Positions 8,706 to 16,917 of a stretch of DNA of 64,000 nt are shown here, piece after piece. The stretch spans positions 62,001-126,000 of the forward strand of contig JADJEQ010000038.1 of assembly GCA_016709025.1 (NCBI GenBank), given 5' to 3'. The position numbers were made by a program, and so were the translations under genes. Position 1 is the stretch's first letter. Each line of letters begins with the position of its first letter. A model generated the notes under the pieces. The model made no database searches. It was not told the DNA's origin and saw only the letters and a list, made by a program, of their open reading frames with translations. Source of the stretch: Bacteroidales bacterium. GTDB lineage: Bacteria; Bacteroidota; Bacteroidia; Bacteroidales; Lentimicrobiaceae.

Positions 8706-8807
8706 TTATTTTAACAATTCATCCTTTTCTTCCGGTAATCTGAATTCAAACTTCTTCTGTCGTAATCCGGAAGTTATCATCAGGGCAAGAATGGACATGA
8801 TAATTCC
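8706..8807 (-). other. In-frame continuation of ccsBA beyond a TGA codon
   Basis: The ccsBA reading frame stops at TGA (8810-8808). Directly after it the same frame continues for 33 codons to TAA at 8708-8706. The extra residues start GIIMSILALMITSGL, a hydrophobic stretch that completes the last membrane helix begun by VFPLWA, and end in a charged tail. Reading TGA as Trp (normally TGG) would give one uninterrupted helix. Confidence 0.7.
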
Positions 8808-11800
8808 TCAAGCCCATAAAGGGAATACGGGAGTATCTCCGGCACCATAACTGTGCATACCTTTTGAGAGGTAATAATTTACGCCCACAAAAGTCATAAT
8901 CACACTTCCAAAACCAACCACAGAAGCTACATTAAAGGCGTAGGTACTGCTCATCCTGGGAATGAACCGGATATGCAGAACAAGTGTATAGGCAATTACA
9001 ATAATGAGTGCCCAGGTTTCCTTGGCATCCCAGCCCCAGTATCTTCCCCAGGATTCATTGGCCCATACTCCCCCGAGAAATGTTCCGATGGTTGCCAGTA
9101 CAATGCCTATAGTAATGTTCATCTCATTTATATAGGTTAGTTCGGCGATTACCAATTCCAACCGCTTATGATTTGCTGCTGTTTTAAATAAATTGATCAC
9201 CAGATTCATCAGGCCAAGAAAGAATGCCAGGCCGAGAAATCCATAACTTATGGTTAGCGTGGCTACGTGAATGATAAGCCAGTAAGATTTCAGCACAGGT
9301 TGCAGGTTGGTAAGCTGCGGATCATAACTGCTGTGGCTTGCCGTCATCAGCATGAAAAAGGCAAGCAAAGCGGTGGCGGCTAGTGTAATCTTTGAATAAC
9401 GCACAAAACTAAATCCGGCAAGCAGCCCTCCCCATGCAACGAGTATCAGCGATTCATATCCGTTGCTCCAGGGAGCATGGCCGGTAAGATACCACCGGAG
9501 TATCATTCCGAAAGTATGGTAAAGAAATGCAAGGCCCAGCAAACCAATAGAAATATTGAGCGCCCAGGTAATGATCCGGTTTTTCTTGATTTTCAGATTG
9601 TCGATGAAAGCAAGCAACAGCAGTACCACACTCAGGAGGGCATACACATTTCGGAGTACAATGAAAATCTGAAGTTTATTGTACAGAATTTCCGTATTAA
9701 TCTTTGATTCTGAAGCAATCAGCTCTGCACTGGAAGTCTGGCGTTGAATACTGCTTATATAGCCCAGAATTTTGTCAGCCCTGGTGTAATCGCCGGAGGA
9801 AATTCCGTTGGTCACTTCAGTCAGATAGGCAATCATAATACTTCTGTAATTCAGCTGACCAAGTTGCAAATCCTCGTTAATGATGCTGAAGGCACCAGTA
9901 AGTGGTTGCAGGGTGTTCTTATCATCTATGCTAATCCATTTGTTATTCACCGAATTCTGATCGGGGAATATTTTGAGCATACTTCCCTGAATCGCCATTA
10001 CAAATATATTCAGCCGCTCATCCACCCTGATAATTTCCTTGTCAAAGCTATTCTGCTCTGATTGTTTCTTCCGGAAGGCCTCCTCAACATATTGCTGGAG
10101 CTTATACTCACCGCTGCTGTTAAAAAAATCAGTAAATGACGCGTACTTATCATTGATTCCTATGACTTCCCTGACCGATTTCTCCCTTACATAAATGATA
10201 TTCTGCTGTTTCCAGAACTCCGGATACAGCATCATATCCATAAGCACCTGCACGGCATTCATTTCTCCCTTGCCTTCAATGTTGAATTTATCCTTCCTCG
10301 ATATCTTATGCATCACATCATAAGCCAGTGAATGGGCTGGTTCGAAGCGGCCATCATACGTCTGGCTGATCAGACGGCCGAATTTTTCAGCATGGTCTGC
10401 ATTTATAGGCCCTGGCAGTCCTTGCTGGGCATATGAAATCAAATTCAGTCCAATAATAAATACTGATATCAATGTGCCTGCTTTTCTCTTATTTCTGATT
10501 TCACCAATCTTTTTCCCCAACATATAGAAACGGGAATGCCTGTTAAACAAAGACAGTACAAAGCCGATAATCAGAAGAATATACCCGAGGTAGGTTACCC
10601 GTGTACCATAATAATCGCGGTTTACTGAAAGAATGGTACCAGCCTCATCCTTATCGTATGAAGACTGAAAGAACCGGTATTTATTATAGTCAAGCACATT
10701 ATTCATAAATATCCTGTGATCTTCCTTCAATCCATTTCTATCATCAACCAGCGTAACTTCACTGGCATACGAAGAAGGACTCATGGAACCGGCATAACGA
10801 TCGAGGATAAAATCCTTTAAGAAAATTGAAAAAGGCAATTCAACCGGCATTTCTCCATAGCCAATCTGGATGGGAAGATCACTAAAAGTAAAATTCTGGA
10901 GGTTAAGTATATACCCCGGCCCACCCTGGATTGCGGCTTCGTGGTGAATACCCCCGACCAATACATCCATTAGCATAACATCAGTTCCTTTTTCGTCTTC
11001 CTGTGCGCTTATCCACTGAATTCCGGCGTTTCTGAATAACCCTTCAAAATGGATCACAGAACCGTGAAGTCCATACACGTATTCGCTCCGGAACTCTGTT
11101 AAAGTATCCCCCTGAATGGTATCTGTAGCCTTCATTGACATATCAGCAACAATTACCTCACCGGTTGTCTTAAATTTTACAGTTCCGTTTACTTCTTCTA
11201 ACAGCACCGTATTCTCTCCATTGTTGTTGTTATAACCAATAGTTAACCCATTCACGGTGTTATAACCACCCTCTTCGATCAAGACTTCCTGCTGACCATT
11301 GCCATCGGCCACGGTAAGTTTGATGATATTTTTTCCTCCCGGAACATTCTGCTCTATTTCCTGAACTGCATTTGTAATGAACCCCTTATACCTAACCCCG
11401 ACTTTTCCTTTAGACTCAGAATCAAATTCCTTATTGAATGAATTTCTTCCCAATCCGCTGATATTAAAAGGCCTGCTGTATTCAAGTTTCCGGTCATTAT
11501 CCTGAATGATAATGTGCACATAGGGATCGGAAGTATAGATAATATTGGATGACTGCCCTTCGCGGATATGCATACTTCCTTCAAATCCGAAGTAGCGGGT
11601 TATTCCTGCACCAATTATTATAACAATAAATGAAACATGAAAAAGCAATCCTGCCCACTTTTTGCGGCTCAGTAAATTGTACTGCTTAATGTGCCCGAAT
11701 AAATTTATGATCAGGAGCAGGAAAATCAATTCAAACCATTTTGCCTTGTATATTACCTGACTGGCCGTTTCAGTATCGTAAGCTTCTTCAATAAAAGTAG

Positions 11801-11885
11801 CAATAGCTAAAACCAGTGCCAGCAGGGAGAGCAGGATAATCGTCATAGGCGACGAAAAAATAAATCTGAAAATGCGTTTTATCAT
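8808..11885 (-). CDS. ccsBA: Cytochrome c biogenesis protein CcsBA (fused ResB and CcsA heme lyase)
   Basis: This 1025-residue membrane protein joins a ResB-like half (membrane helices near 12-30, 48-64, 77-97 and 432-447, with a large periplasmic region) to a CcsA-like half (about 745 onwards) carrying the heme-handling WWD motif at 946-958 (WGRYWGWDAKETW). System II synthases of this kind export heme and attach it to CxxCH apocytochromes, which fits the many cytochromes encoded next door. The C-terminus appears cut by an in-frame TGA just before its last membrane helix would be complete; 33 further codons follow in frame. The gene is first in a run of electron-transfer genes and follows two lipoprotein genes. 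Confidence 0.92.
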   Translation of the reverse strand: MIKRIFRFIFSSPMTIILLSLLALVLAIATFIEEAYDTETASQVIYKAKWFELIFLLLIINLFGHIKQYNLLSRKKWAGLLFHVSFIVIIIGAGITRYFGFEGSMHIREGQSSNIIYTSDPYVHIIIQDNDRKLEYSRPFNISGLGRNSFNKEFDSESKGKVGVRYKGFITNAVQEIEQNVPGGKNIIKLTVADGNGQQEVLIEEGGYNTVNGLTIGYNNNNGENTVLLEEVNGTVKFKTTGEVIVADMSMKATDTIQGDTLTEFRSEYVYGLHGSVIHFEGLFRNAGIQWISAQEDEKGTDVMLMDVLVGGIHHEAAIQGGPGYILNLQNFTFSDLPIQIGYGEMPVELPFSIFLKDFILDRYAGSMSPSSYASEVTLVDDRNGLKEDHRIFMNNVLDYNKYRFFQSSYDKDEAGTILSVNRDYYGTRVTYLGYILLIIGFVLSLFNRHSRFYMLGKKIGEIRNKRKAGTLISVFIIGLNLISYAQQGLPGPINADHAEKFGRLISQTYDGRFEPAHSLAYDVMHKISRKDKFNIEGKGEMNAVQVLMDMMLYPEFWKQQNIIYVREKSVREVIGINDKYASFTDFFNSSGEYKLQQYVEEAFRKKQSEQNSFDKEIIRVDERLNIFVMAIQGSMLKIFPDQNSVNNKWISIDDKNTLQPLTGAFSIINEDLQLGQLNYRSIMIAYLTEVTNGISSGDYTRADKILGYISSIQRQTSSAELIASESKINTEILYNKLQIFIVLRNVYALLSVVLLLLAFIDNLKIKKNRIITWALNISIGLLGLAFLYHTFGMILRWYLTGHAPWSNGYESLILVAWGGLLAGFSFVRYSKITLAATALLAFFMLMTASHSSYDPQLTNLQPVLKSYWLIIHVATLTISYGFLGLAFFLGLMNLVINLFKTAANHKRLELVIAELTYINEMNITIGIVLATIGTFLGGVWANESWGRYWGWDAKETWALIIVIAYTLVLHIRFIPRMSSTYAFNVASVVGFGSVIMTFVGVNYYLSKGMHSYGAGDTPVFPLWA

Positions 11886-11942
11886 TCCGGAGAAATTAAT
11901 TAAAAGTTATGTAAATCGAATATTTAGTATGTTAAAGGTCCT

Positions 11943-12563
11943 TTATTTTGACTGACCAGCCTGATCCTGCACCATAGCATTATAAATTTTCAGTTCTTCC
12001 TCTGCATCGGCCGTTTTTCCGGTTAGCTTCAGCATAACTGAGAGATTATAATGGGATTGAGCATGGTTGAAATCTATTTTAATGTTTTCACGAAGCAAAC
12101 TTATGGCTTTCTCGGTATTATTCAGGTTCATATAACAAGTGGCGAGGTCGCAACGCACATTGGTGTTGTTCTTCTCCAGTTTTAAAAATTGTTCGTAATA
12201 CTTTACTGCTTCCTCATTGCGCTGAATATCGTAATAAATATTACCCAGGTTAAAAAGTGCAGCAAGATTATCTTTGTCGATCCTGTTAACGATAAGATAA
12301 TGATAAATGGCCTTGTCGAAATTATTGTTGGTGTAATAGATTGCAGCTGTTTTTAACCGGGTTTCCAAATTAAGCGAATCGGTTTTTAACATCGTTTCTA
12401 AGGCTTCAGGACTTTCCATAAACATGGAAGTTGAATTTTGTTGAGACATTCCGGCGTTTTGATTCTTATCACTGCTGACTTTAAGTTCCGAATTGTTGCA
12501 GGATGCCATTGTGAGTATAACAATACACAGGGCAAAAAGAATCTTAAATGAGTTTAATAACAT
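11943..12563 (-). CDS. Tetratricopeptide-repeat lipoprotein
   Basis: The 206-residue product has a lipoprotein signal (ILTMASC, Cys about 22) and at least three TPR units from about residue 75 onwards. These include NLAALFNLGNIYYDIQRNEE, NTNVRCDLATCYMNLNNTEK and a third starting NHAQSHYNLSVMLK. TPR proteins bind partner proteins. Its place directly upstream of ccsBA suggests help in apocytochrome handling, as CcmH/NrfG TPR proteins do in System I, but this is inference. The gap to ccsBA is 57 bases. Confidence 0.82.
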   Translation of the reverse strand: MLLNSFKILFALCIVILTMASCNNSELKVSSDKNQNAGMSQQNSTSMFMESPEALETMLKTDSLNLETRLKTAAIYYTNNNFDKAIYHYLIVNRIDKDNLAALFNLGNIYYDIQRNEEAVKYYEQFLKLEKNNTNVRCDLATCYMNLNNTEKAISLLRENIKIDFNHAQSHYNLSVMLKLTGKTADAEEELKIYNAMVQDQAGQSK

Positions 12564-12626
12564 AAAAATCAGTTGTTTTGAAAATTTTATAATGAAGAGA
12601 ATTTCCCGGATTCTAAAACCGGTATT

Positions 12627-13370
12627 TTATTTAATCAGCTTCGAATCTTCGAGCAGGATTTCATACGAATAGCCATATCCGAAATCTTTATCCAATGCTA
12701 CTTTCCCTTCGAGCGTAATGGTTTCGCCCACTGCCACTTCAATATCGGTAGTGGCCGTAAGATCGAATTTGCCGGAATATTCGGTACCATCCTGAATATG
12801 GATCCAGTTATGCTTCATTATTTTAGCGTTAAACTTGGTTACCTTTCCTTTAACCCTGATGGTTTTACCATCATACTTTCCTTTATTGGCAATAAGTTCT
12901 GCAATTGTTAAACCTTGTTCGGCCGGATCAACATCAACTTCCTCTTTTTTAACCACAACCTGTGCAGTGTATTGAACGTGTGATGAGGTATCGGCAACAA
13001 CCGGCATGGAGGCATGAGGATTTGCCATGGGTTTCGGAGGATCAAAATCAGGAGTGGTACTTAAGGATTCAAGAAAATATATGGTTTCAAACTTTCTGCC
13101 CAATTCTTTACTTTCGAAATCGGTCATTTTGAATCCATTTCTATAATAGTAGATTTCACCCGGGATGGCCTGCATTTTTGGCAATGCCAGCCAATTATCA
13201 ACATCAATTTCCGATACAAGTAAATAGGTATAATTGCTTGTCTGAAGCACTTCCTTTACCTTAACTTTGTGCAAATCTGAAATTCCCCGGGCACTGGCTC
13301 CGGAATTCTCTCCGGAATTGCAGGCAGTTATCATTGTTGTAATTATCGAAGCAAAAATAAACAGTCTCAT
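12627..13370 (-). CDS. Lipoprotein with OB-fold-like domain, possible cytochrome maturation accessory
   Basis: The 247-residue product starts with a short lipoprotein signal (TTMITAC, Cys 17). An N-terminal beta-rich region follows (about 30-110), then a Pro/Ala linker and an OB-like barrel (about 165-245) with KYDGKTIRVKGKVTKFN and NWIHIQDGTEY. Similar OB-fold lipoproteins occur beside ccsBA genes and in nitrite-reductase loci, where their function is not settled. It is 63 bases upstream of the TPR lipoprotein and likely co-transcribed with it and ccsBA. Fe-S or nucleic-acid binding is not indicated by any visible motif. Confidence 0.72.
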   Translation of the reverse strand: MRLFIFASIITTMITACNSGENSGASARGISDLHKVKVKEVLQTSNYTYLLVSEIDVDNWLALPKMQAIPGEIYYYRNGFKMTDFESKELGRKFETIYFLESLSTTPDFDPPKPMANPHASMPVVADTSSHVQYTAQVVVKKEEVDVDPAEQGLTIAELIANKGKYDGKTIRVKGKVTKFNAKIMKHNWIHIQDGTEYSGKFDLTATTDIEVAVGETITLEGKVALDKDFGYGYSYEILLEDSKLIK

Positions 13371-13962
13371 AGGGCCGGGTCTTATACTATTCAGAGGTTA
13401 ATCGGTTGCCAAAATTACATATAAATAGTTATATATAGCCATATGTGGTATCGTGCATATATTTAAGGAGCTATAAGAAGGCGGCTTTTCCCTTTACAGG
13501 AATGAGTTTCGACGAGGGAATTGATCTGAAAAAAGCGATACAACTGATGCGATTTATATTAGTTTTGCAGAAGAAACCACCGGTTGATAGCAGAAATATT
13601 TTCAGGAAATTCTTTTAAAAATTTGCAAAAATTGGCAATCAGGAAAGAAAAATATATTATCAGCGATGAAAGCAAGGCTGCAACAAAAGATTGCTGCAAG
13701 AATTTCTCATGCCTGTCGGAAAGCAGAACTTCGATTTGCGAAGTAATATTTTGCGTTAACTGTAAACTGCATGGGATACTTTGCCAATCTGATGAATTTT
13801 GTTCATACAGGTATGAATCAGAAGAAAGAACATATTGTGTCTGTCCGGTAAGGAAAGAGATATATGCCAAATACAAGATCTGAGAAAATTGACGCTCAAT
13901 TTTAAACAGTATTCCGGCACGGGTAATCCACATACCAATCGCTGATGTGTGGATATAAATAG
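13371..13962. other. Intergenic region without a supported gene
   Basis: Nearly 600 bases between the OB-fold lipoprotein gene and maf. It contains an AT-rich stretch (13410-13445) likely to include the promoter of the lipoprotein-ccsBA genes. Overlapping open frames on both strands (about 100-125 codons) begin mostly at non-ATG codons and show no recognisable domain, so none is called. Confidence 0.5.
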
Positions 13963-13966
13963 TCCT

Positions 13967-14563
13967 TTAAGGCTCAAAAATAAATTTCTGTAATTCGCAA
14001 TATAACCGCTGAACCGGCAGCCCCATTACGTTGAAATAGGAGCCTTCGATGCGTTCAACACCCACATAGCCGATCCATTCCTGTATACCATAAGCGCCGG
14101 CTTTGTCGAAAGGTTTGTATTTTTCAACATAATAGTCAATTTCTTCAGGTTTCAGATGCCGGAAATAAACATCGGTATTCACATAAAAGGAGTGAAACCT
14201 GTCCCTCGTTTTAAAGCATACTCCTGTGGCCACCGTATGCTTTTTGCCTGATAATTTGCCCAGCATTTGCCTGGCATCGTATTCATCAACAGGCTTTCCA
14301 ATGCATTCTCCTTCGAGCCATACGATGGTATCGGCTGTAATCACGAGGGCATTCTCAGGCAATTCAATAAAATCAAATGCTTCGGACTTTACTTTACTCA
14401 CAAATAAAGCGATGTATTCACATTTCAAATCAGCAGGATAATTCTCATCGGTTGATTTTACCTGAATTTCAAACTTCAATCCGATCTCGCCCAACAGGAA
14501 ATGCCGCCTGGGTGATTGTGAAGCCAGGATAAAATGATATCCGGAATTGTTCAATTCGTTCAT
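13967..14563 (-). CDS. maf: Maf family nucleotide pyrophosphatase
   Basis: From ATG 14563 the product is 198 residues, the usual Maf length. Family motifs are visible: LASQSPRR near the N-terminus, ITADTIV with GKP in the middle, and DKAGAYGIQ followed by GSYFNVMGLP. Maf proteins hydrolyse non-canonical or modified nucleoside triphosphates such as m5UTP or dTTP and are thought to clean the nucleotide pool. The ATG is 10 bases downstream of the ubiA stop, so the genes are probably co-transcribed with kdsC and the DUF2520 gene upstream. An upstream in-frame start at 14608 would overlap ubiA and is not preferred. Confidence 0.93.
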   Translation of the reverse strand: MNELNNSGYHFILASQSPRRHFLLGEIGLKFEIQVKSTDENYPADLKCEYIALFVSKVKSEAFDFIELPENALVITADTIVWLEGECIGKPVDEYDARQMLGKLSGKKHTVATGVCFKTRDRFHSFYVNTDVYFRHLKPEEIDYYVEKYKPFDKAGAYGIQEWIGYVGVERIEGSYFNVMGLPVQRLYCELQKFIFEP

Positions 14564-14573
14564 CAGTAATCGG

Positions 14574-15540
14574 CTAAAGGTAAAATGAAAGGATGAAAAG
14601 CCCGACAATGCCAGATAACATAAGCAGTTTTAAAAGATTGCTGATGCGATGAAACTGTTCTTTTAACTTTGCTCCTGCCACCAGAATCGCCAGAATTACC
14701 AGGGGAACAGCAACCACTATCAGGAAATAGAAAGCAGGTACCATCCGGGAAGTATTGAAGAGAAAGTAAATTCCGGTAATTGAAAGCAACAAGGTAACTG
14801 TCAGCAAAACCAAAGCCAGATTCCTGGAATACGCTATGCCAAATACCACCGGGAGCGTCTGGCAACCGGTTTCAGCATCCCCCTCAACATCTTCGGCATC
14901 TTTAACGACCTCCCTTATGAAAGTCAGTAAAAAAGCAAAAAGCGCATAGGAAAAAACCACCTGGCTGATCAATCCGAGTTGGGTATAAACTGTCATAAAT
15001 TTGTCAGGTTGCTGCCTGAGGGCAAAAAACTCGAACAACCAGACGACAATCACGACCATGGCCGACATAAAAGCCACCGCAAGGTTTCCCGATAGAACTT
15101 TTTCTCTTGTATCGTTCCGAGTAAAACCACAGGAGTATGGTCATCAGTGGAAAAATTAACCACAGTCTGAATGATCCAACCCTTATGGAAAGGAAAAATC
15201 CGGCGGCAATTGCAACACTGTTGAAAATAATGTGAAGTTTGATGGCGATCCGCCGGGGAATATATTTACCGACAACAACCGAACCCGGTTTGTTTATCCG
15301 GTCGGTGCGTATATCGAAATAATCGTTGATGATGTATCCAGCCGCTGCAATCAAAGCTGTAACGGAGACAAGGATAAAAAAAAGCAATGACCCTAAGGCC
15401 GGCTCAATGCCTGTTCCGGCATAAACCCTGCCGATCAGTGCATACATAACCAGGATTTGGGTAAAAATAACAATGACTATATTCGGCCAACGGATCAGTT
15501 TCAGAAAAGGTAAAAACAGACGACCATTTTTATTTTGCAT
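14574..15540 (-). CDS. UbiA family prenyltransferase, geranylgeranylglycerol-phosphate type (single-base frameshift)
   Basis: Two frames together encode one intact UbiA enzyme of about 320 residues. The first frame (from ATG 15540) has the first Asp-rich motif NDYFDIRTD; the second has the other one, KDAEDVEGD. The frames join at a run of five T at 15099-15103 (A on the coding strand): removing one base restores RYKRKVLSGNLAVAFMSAM across the junction. UbiA enzymes add a prenyl chain to an acceptor in the membrane. Bacteroidota members in this gene context are usually annotated as digeranylgeranylglyceryl-phosphate synthases, but the true substrate is unclear. The gene lies between kdsC and maf. 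The frameshift is probably a sequencing error. Confidence 0.85.
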
Positions 15541-15544
15541 AAAA

Positions 15545-16066
15545 CTACCAGTGAAATGCATTCCCATTCATCCATTTACCCTGCACTTTCATCACCTGCT
15601 CGATCACATCGCGCACACAACCGGCACCTCCCGGGAAATGGCTGATATATTTTGAAATGCTTTTGATTTCCTCCGCAGCATCGGATGGGCAAACGGGCAT
15701 ACCGACCTTTTTCATCACATGAAAATCGGGGATATCGTCGCCCATGTATAGGATTTCATCGGGTGAAAGGTTGTGTTTGATCTGGTACTCATCAAAAACC
15801 TGCATTTTGTTCTCAACTCCCAGAAAAACATCGGTCAGGTTCAGGGCATTGCATCGATGGCGCATTGATTCGGAATAACCGCCTGAAATAACGGCAACCC
15901 TGTAACCGCTCTTAATGGCCAGTTGCAGTGCGTACCCGTCTTTCACATGACCGGTCCGCAACTGGTCACCGGTATTGGTTATCAGCACTACCCCATTGGT
16001 AAGCACCCCATCATAATCAAAGATAAAAGTAGTTATACGGGTCAGACCTTCTTTGTAATTCGACAT
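15545..16066 (-). CDS. kdsC: KdsC-like HAD phosphatase (3-deoxy-manno-octulosonate 8-phosphate phosphatase)
   Basis: The 173-residue product has the HAD nucleophile motif DYDGVLTNG (Asp 18 and 20), a KDGYALQLA segment, a VISGG motif II and GDDIPD as motif IV. It has no cap domain, as in KdsC tetramers. KdsC removes phosphate from Kdo-8-phosphate in lipopolysaccharide core synthesis. Assignment is by family; other sugar-phosphate substrates are possible. It is 25 bases after the DUF2520 gene and 4 bases before ubiA, in the common Bacteroidota order DUF2520-kdsC-ubiA-maf. Confidence 0.88.
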   Translation of the reverse strand: MSNYKEGLTRITTFIFDYDGVLTNGVVLITNTGDQLRTGHVKDGYALQLAIKSGYRVAVISGGYSESMRHRCNALNLTDVFLGVENKMQVFDEYQIKHNLSPDEILYMGDDIPDFHVMKKVGMPVCPSDAAEEIKSISKYISHFPGGAGCVRDVIEQVMKVQGKWMNGNAFHW

Positions 16067-16091
16067 ATTTTGCTCTTTAGCTGGATGAAGC

Positions 16092-16907
16092 TCATTCTTT
16101 CAGTTTGACAATGAGTTCACTCATGGTTTTATAGATTTCTTTCCATTCAGGATGATTCCTGAGCATATTCAGGTGCATATCAATGGTTGACCAATCCTTT
16201 CTGACAGCGGGCCCCGTCTGCATTGCTGCTGCATCTCCTCCGCTGATCCGCAGGGCTGTTTCACGAATGAGTGGCAACAGGATATCCGGCTCAACTCCGG
16301 ACTCAGCCATCAGGCAGTCGGATACAGAATAGAGATAGTTGGTAAAATTGCATGCAAAAACAGCAGCCAGGTGAATGGATGCCCTTTGGGAAGTATCGAT
16401 CAGCCTGACATCGCAAGAAAGGCTGGAAGCCACATCCACCAGTTTCGCCGCAATCTCCTGAGTGGCACCTTCAATGCAAAAAGGTACCTTTCCAATTTCG
16501 GGAGCCGAGAAACGAGTAAATGACTGTAGCGGATAAAAAACCCCACCCTGGGTATGATACCTGGTAATGGAACCCAATGATTGCGAACCGGAAGTATGCG
16601 CAACTATTCCATTGAATTTACCTGCATTTTTCAGACTCAGCGAAAAGCCGGGGATTGCCTCATCGGGAAGTGCAAGTATGAGCAGATCAGCCTCATCGTC
16701 AATATCTTCAACAAGGTAAACAGGTTTGGCACCTGTTAATGTTGCAAGTTCACCGGCTTTACCGGGATTGCGGCTGAAAATATTGACTATTCTGAAACCA
16801 GCTTTCAGCAAGGCAGGGGCCAGATGACTGGCTACGTTCCCTGCTCCTGCAATTGAGATGGAACTGATTTTGTCGCTTGCCATTGTTGAAAATGTTGATA
16901 AAACCAT
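16092..16907 (-). CDS. Rossmann-fold dehydrogenase-like protein with DUF2520 domain
   Basis: An N-terminal NAD(P)-binding Rossmann fold is shown by SIAGAGNVASHLAPAL (GxGxxA) and strands ending ADLLILALPD. The C-terminal helical DUF2520-like domain includes HLAAVFACNFTNYLY and GPAVRKDWSTIDMHL. The family resembles pyrroline-5-carboxylate reductase and ketopantoate reductase folds, but its substrate is not established. ATG at 16907 lies 8 bases after the ccmF stop; ATG at 16883 is an equally plausible start that would remove eight residues. It heads the kdsC-ubiA-maf gene group. Confidence 0.85.
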   Translation of the reverse strand: MVLSTFSTMASDKISSISIAGAGNVASHLAPALLKAGFRIVNIFSRNPGKAGELATLTGAKPVYLVEDIDDEADLLILALPDEAIPGFSLSLKNAGKFNGIVAHTSGSQSLGSITRYHTQGGVFYPLQSFTRFSAPEIGKVPFCIEGATQEIAAKLVDVASSLSCDVRLIDTSQRASIHLAAVFACNFTNYLYSVSDCLMAESGVEPDILLPLIRETALRISGGDAAAMQTGPAVRKDWSTIDMHLNMLRNHPEWKEIYKTMSELIVKLKE

Positions 16908-16917
16908 CTTCAGATGA

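Noticed and set aside
13503..13618. Plus-strand 38-codon ATG frame upstream of maf
   Set aside because: Short, no promoter with both elements, and no recognisable protein features.
13559..13933. Open frames on both strands between the OB-fold lipoprotein gene and maf, one of them cysteine-rich
   Set aside because: They overlap each other, have no known domain, and show no promoter, terminator or coupling; the plus-strand frame starts at TTG.
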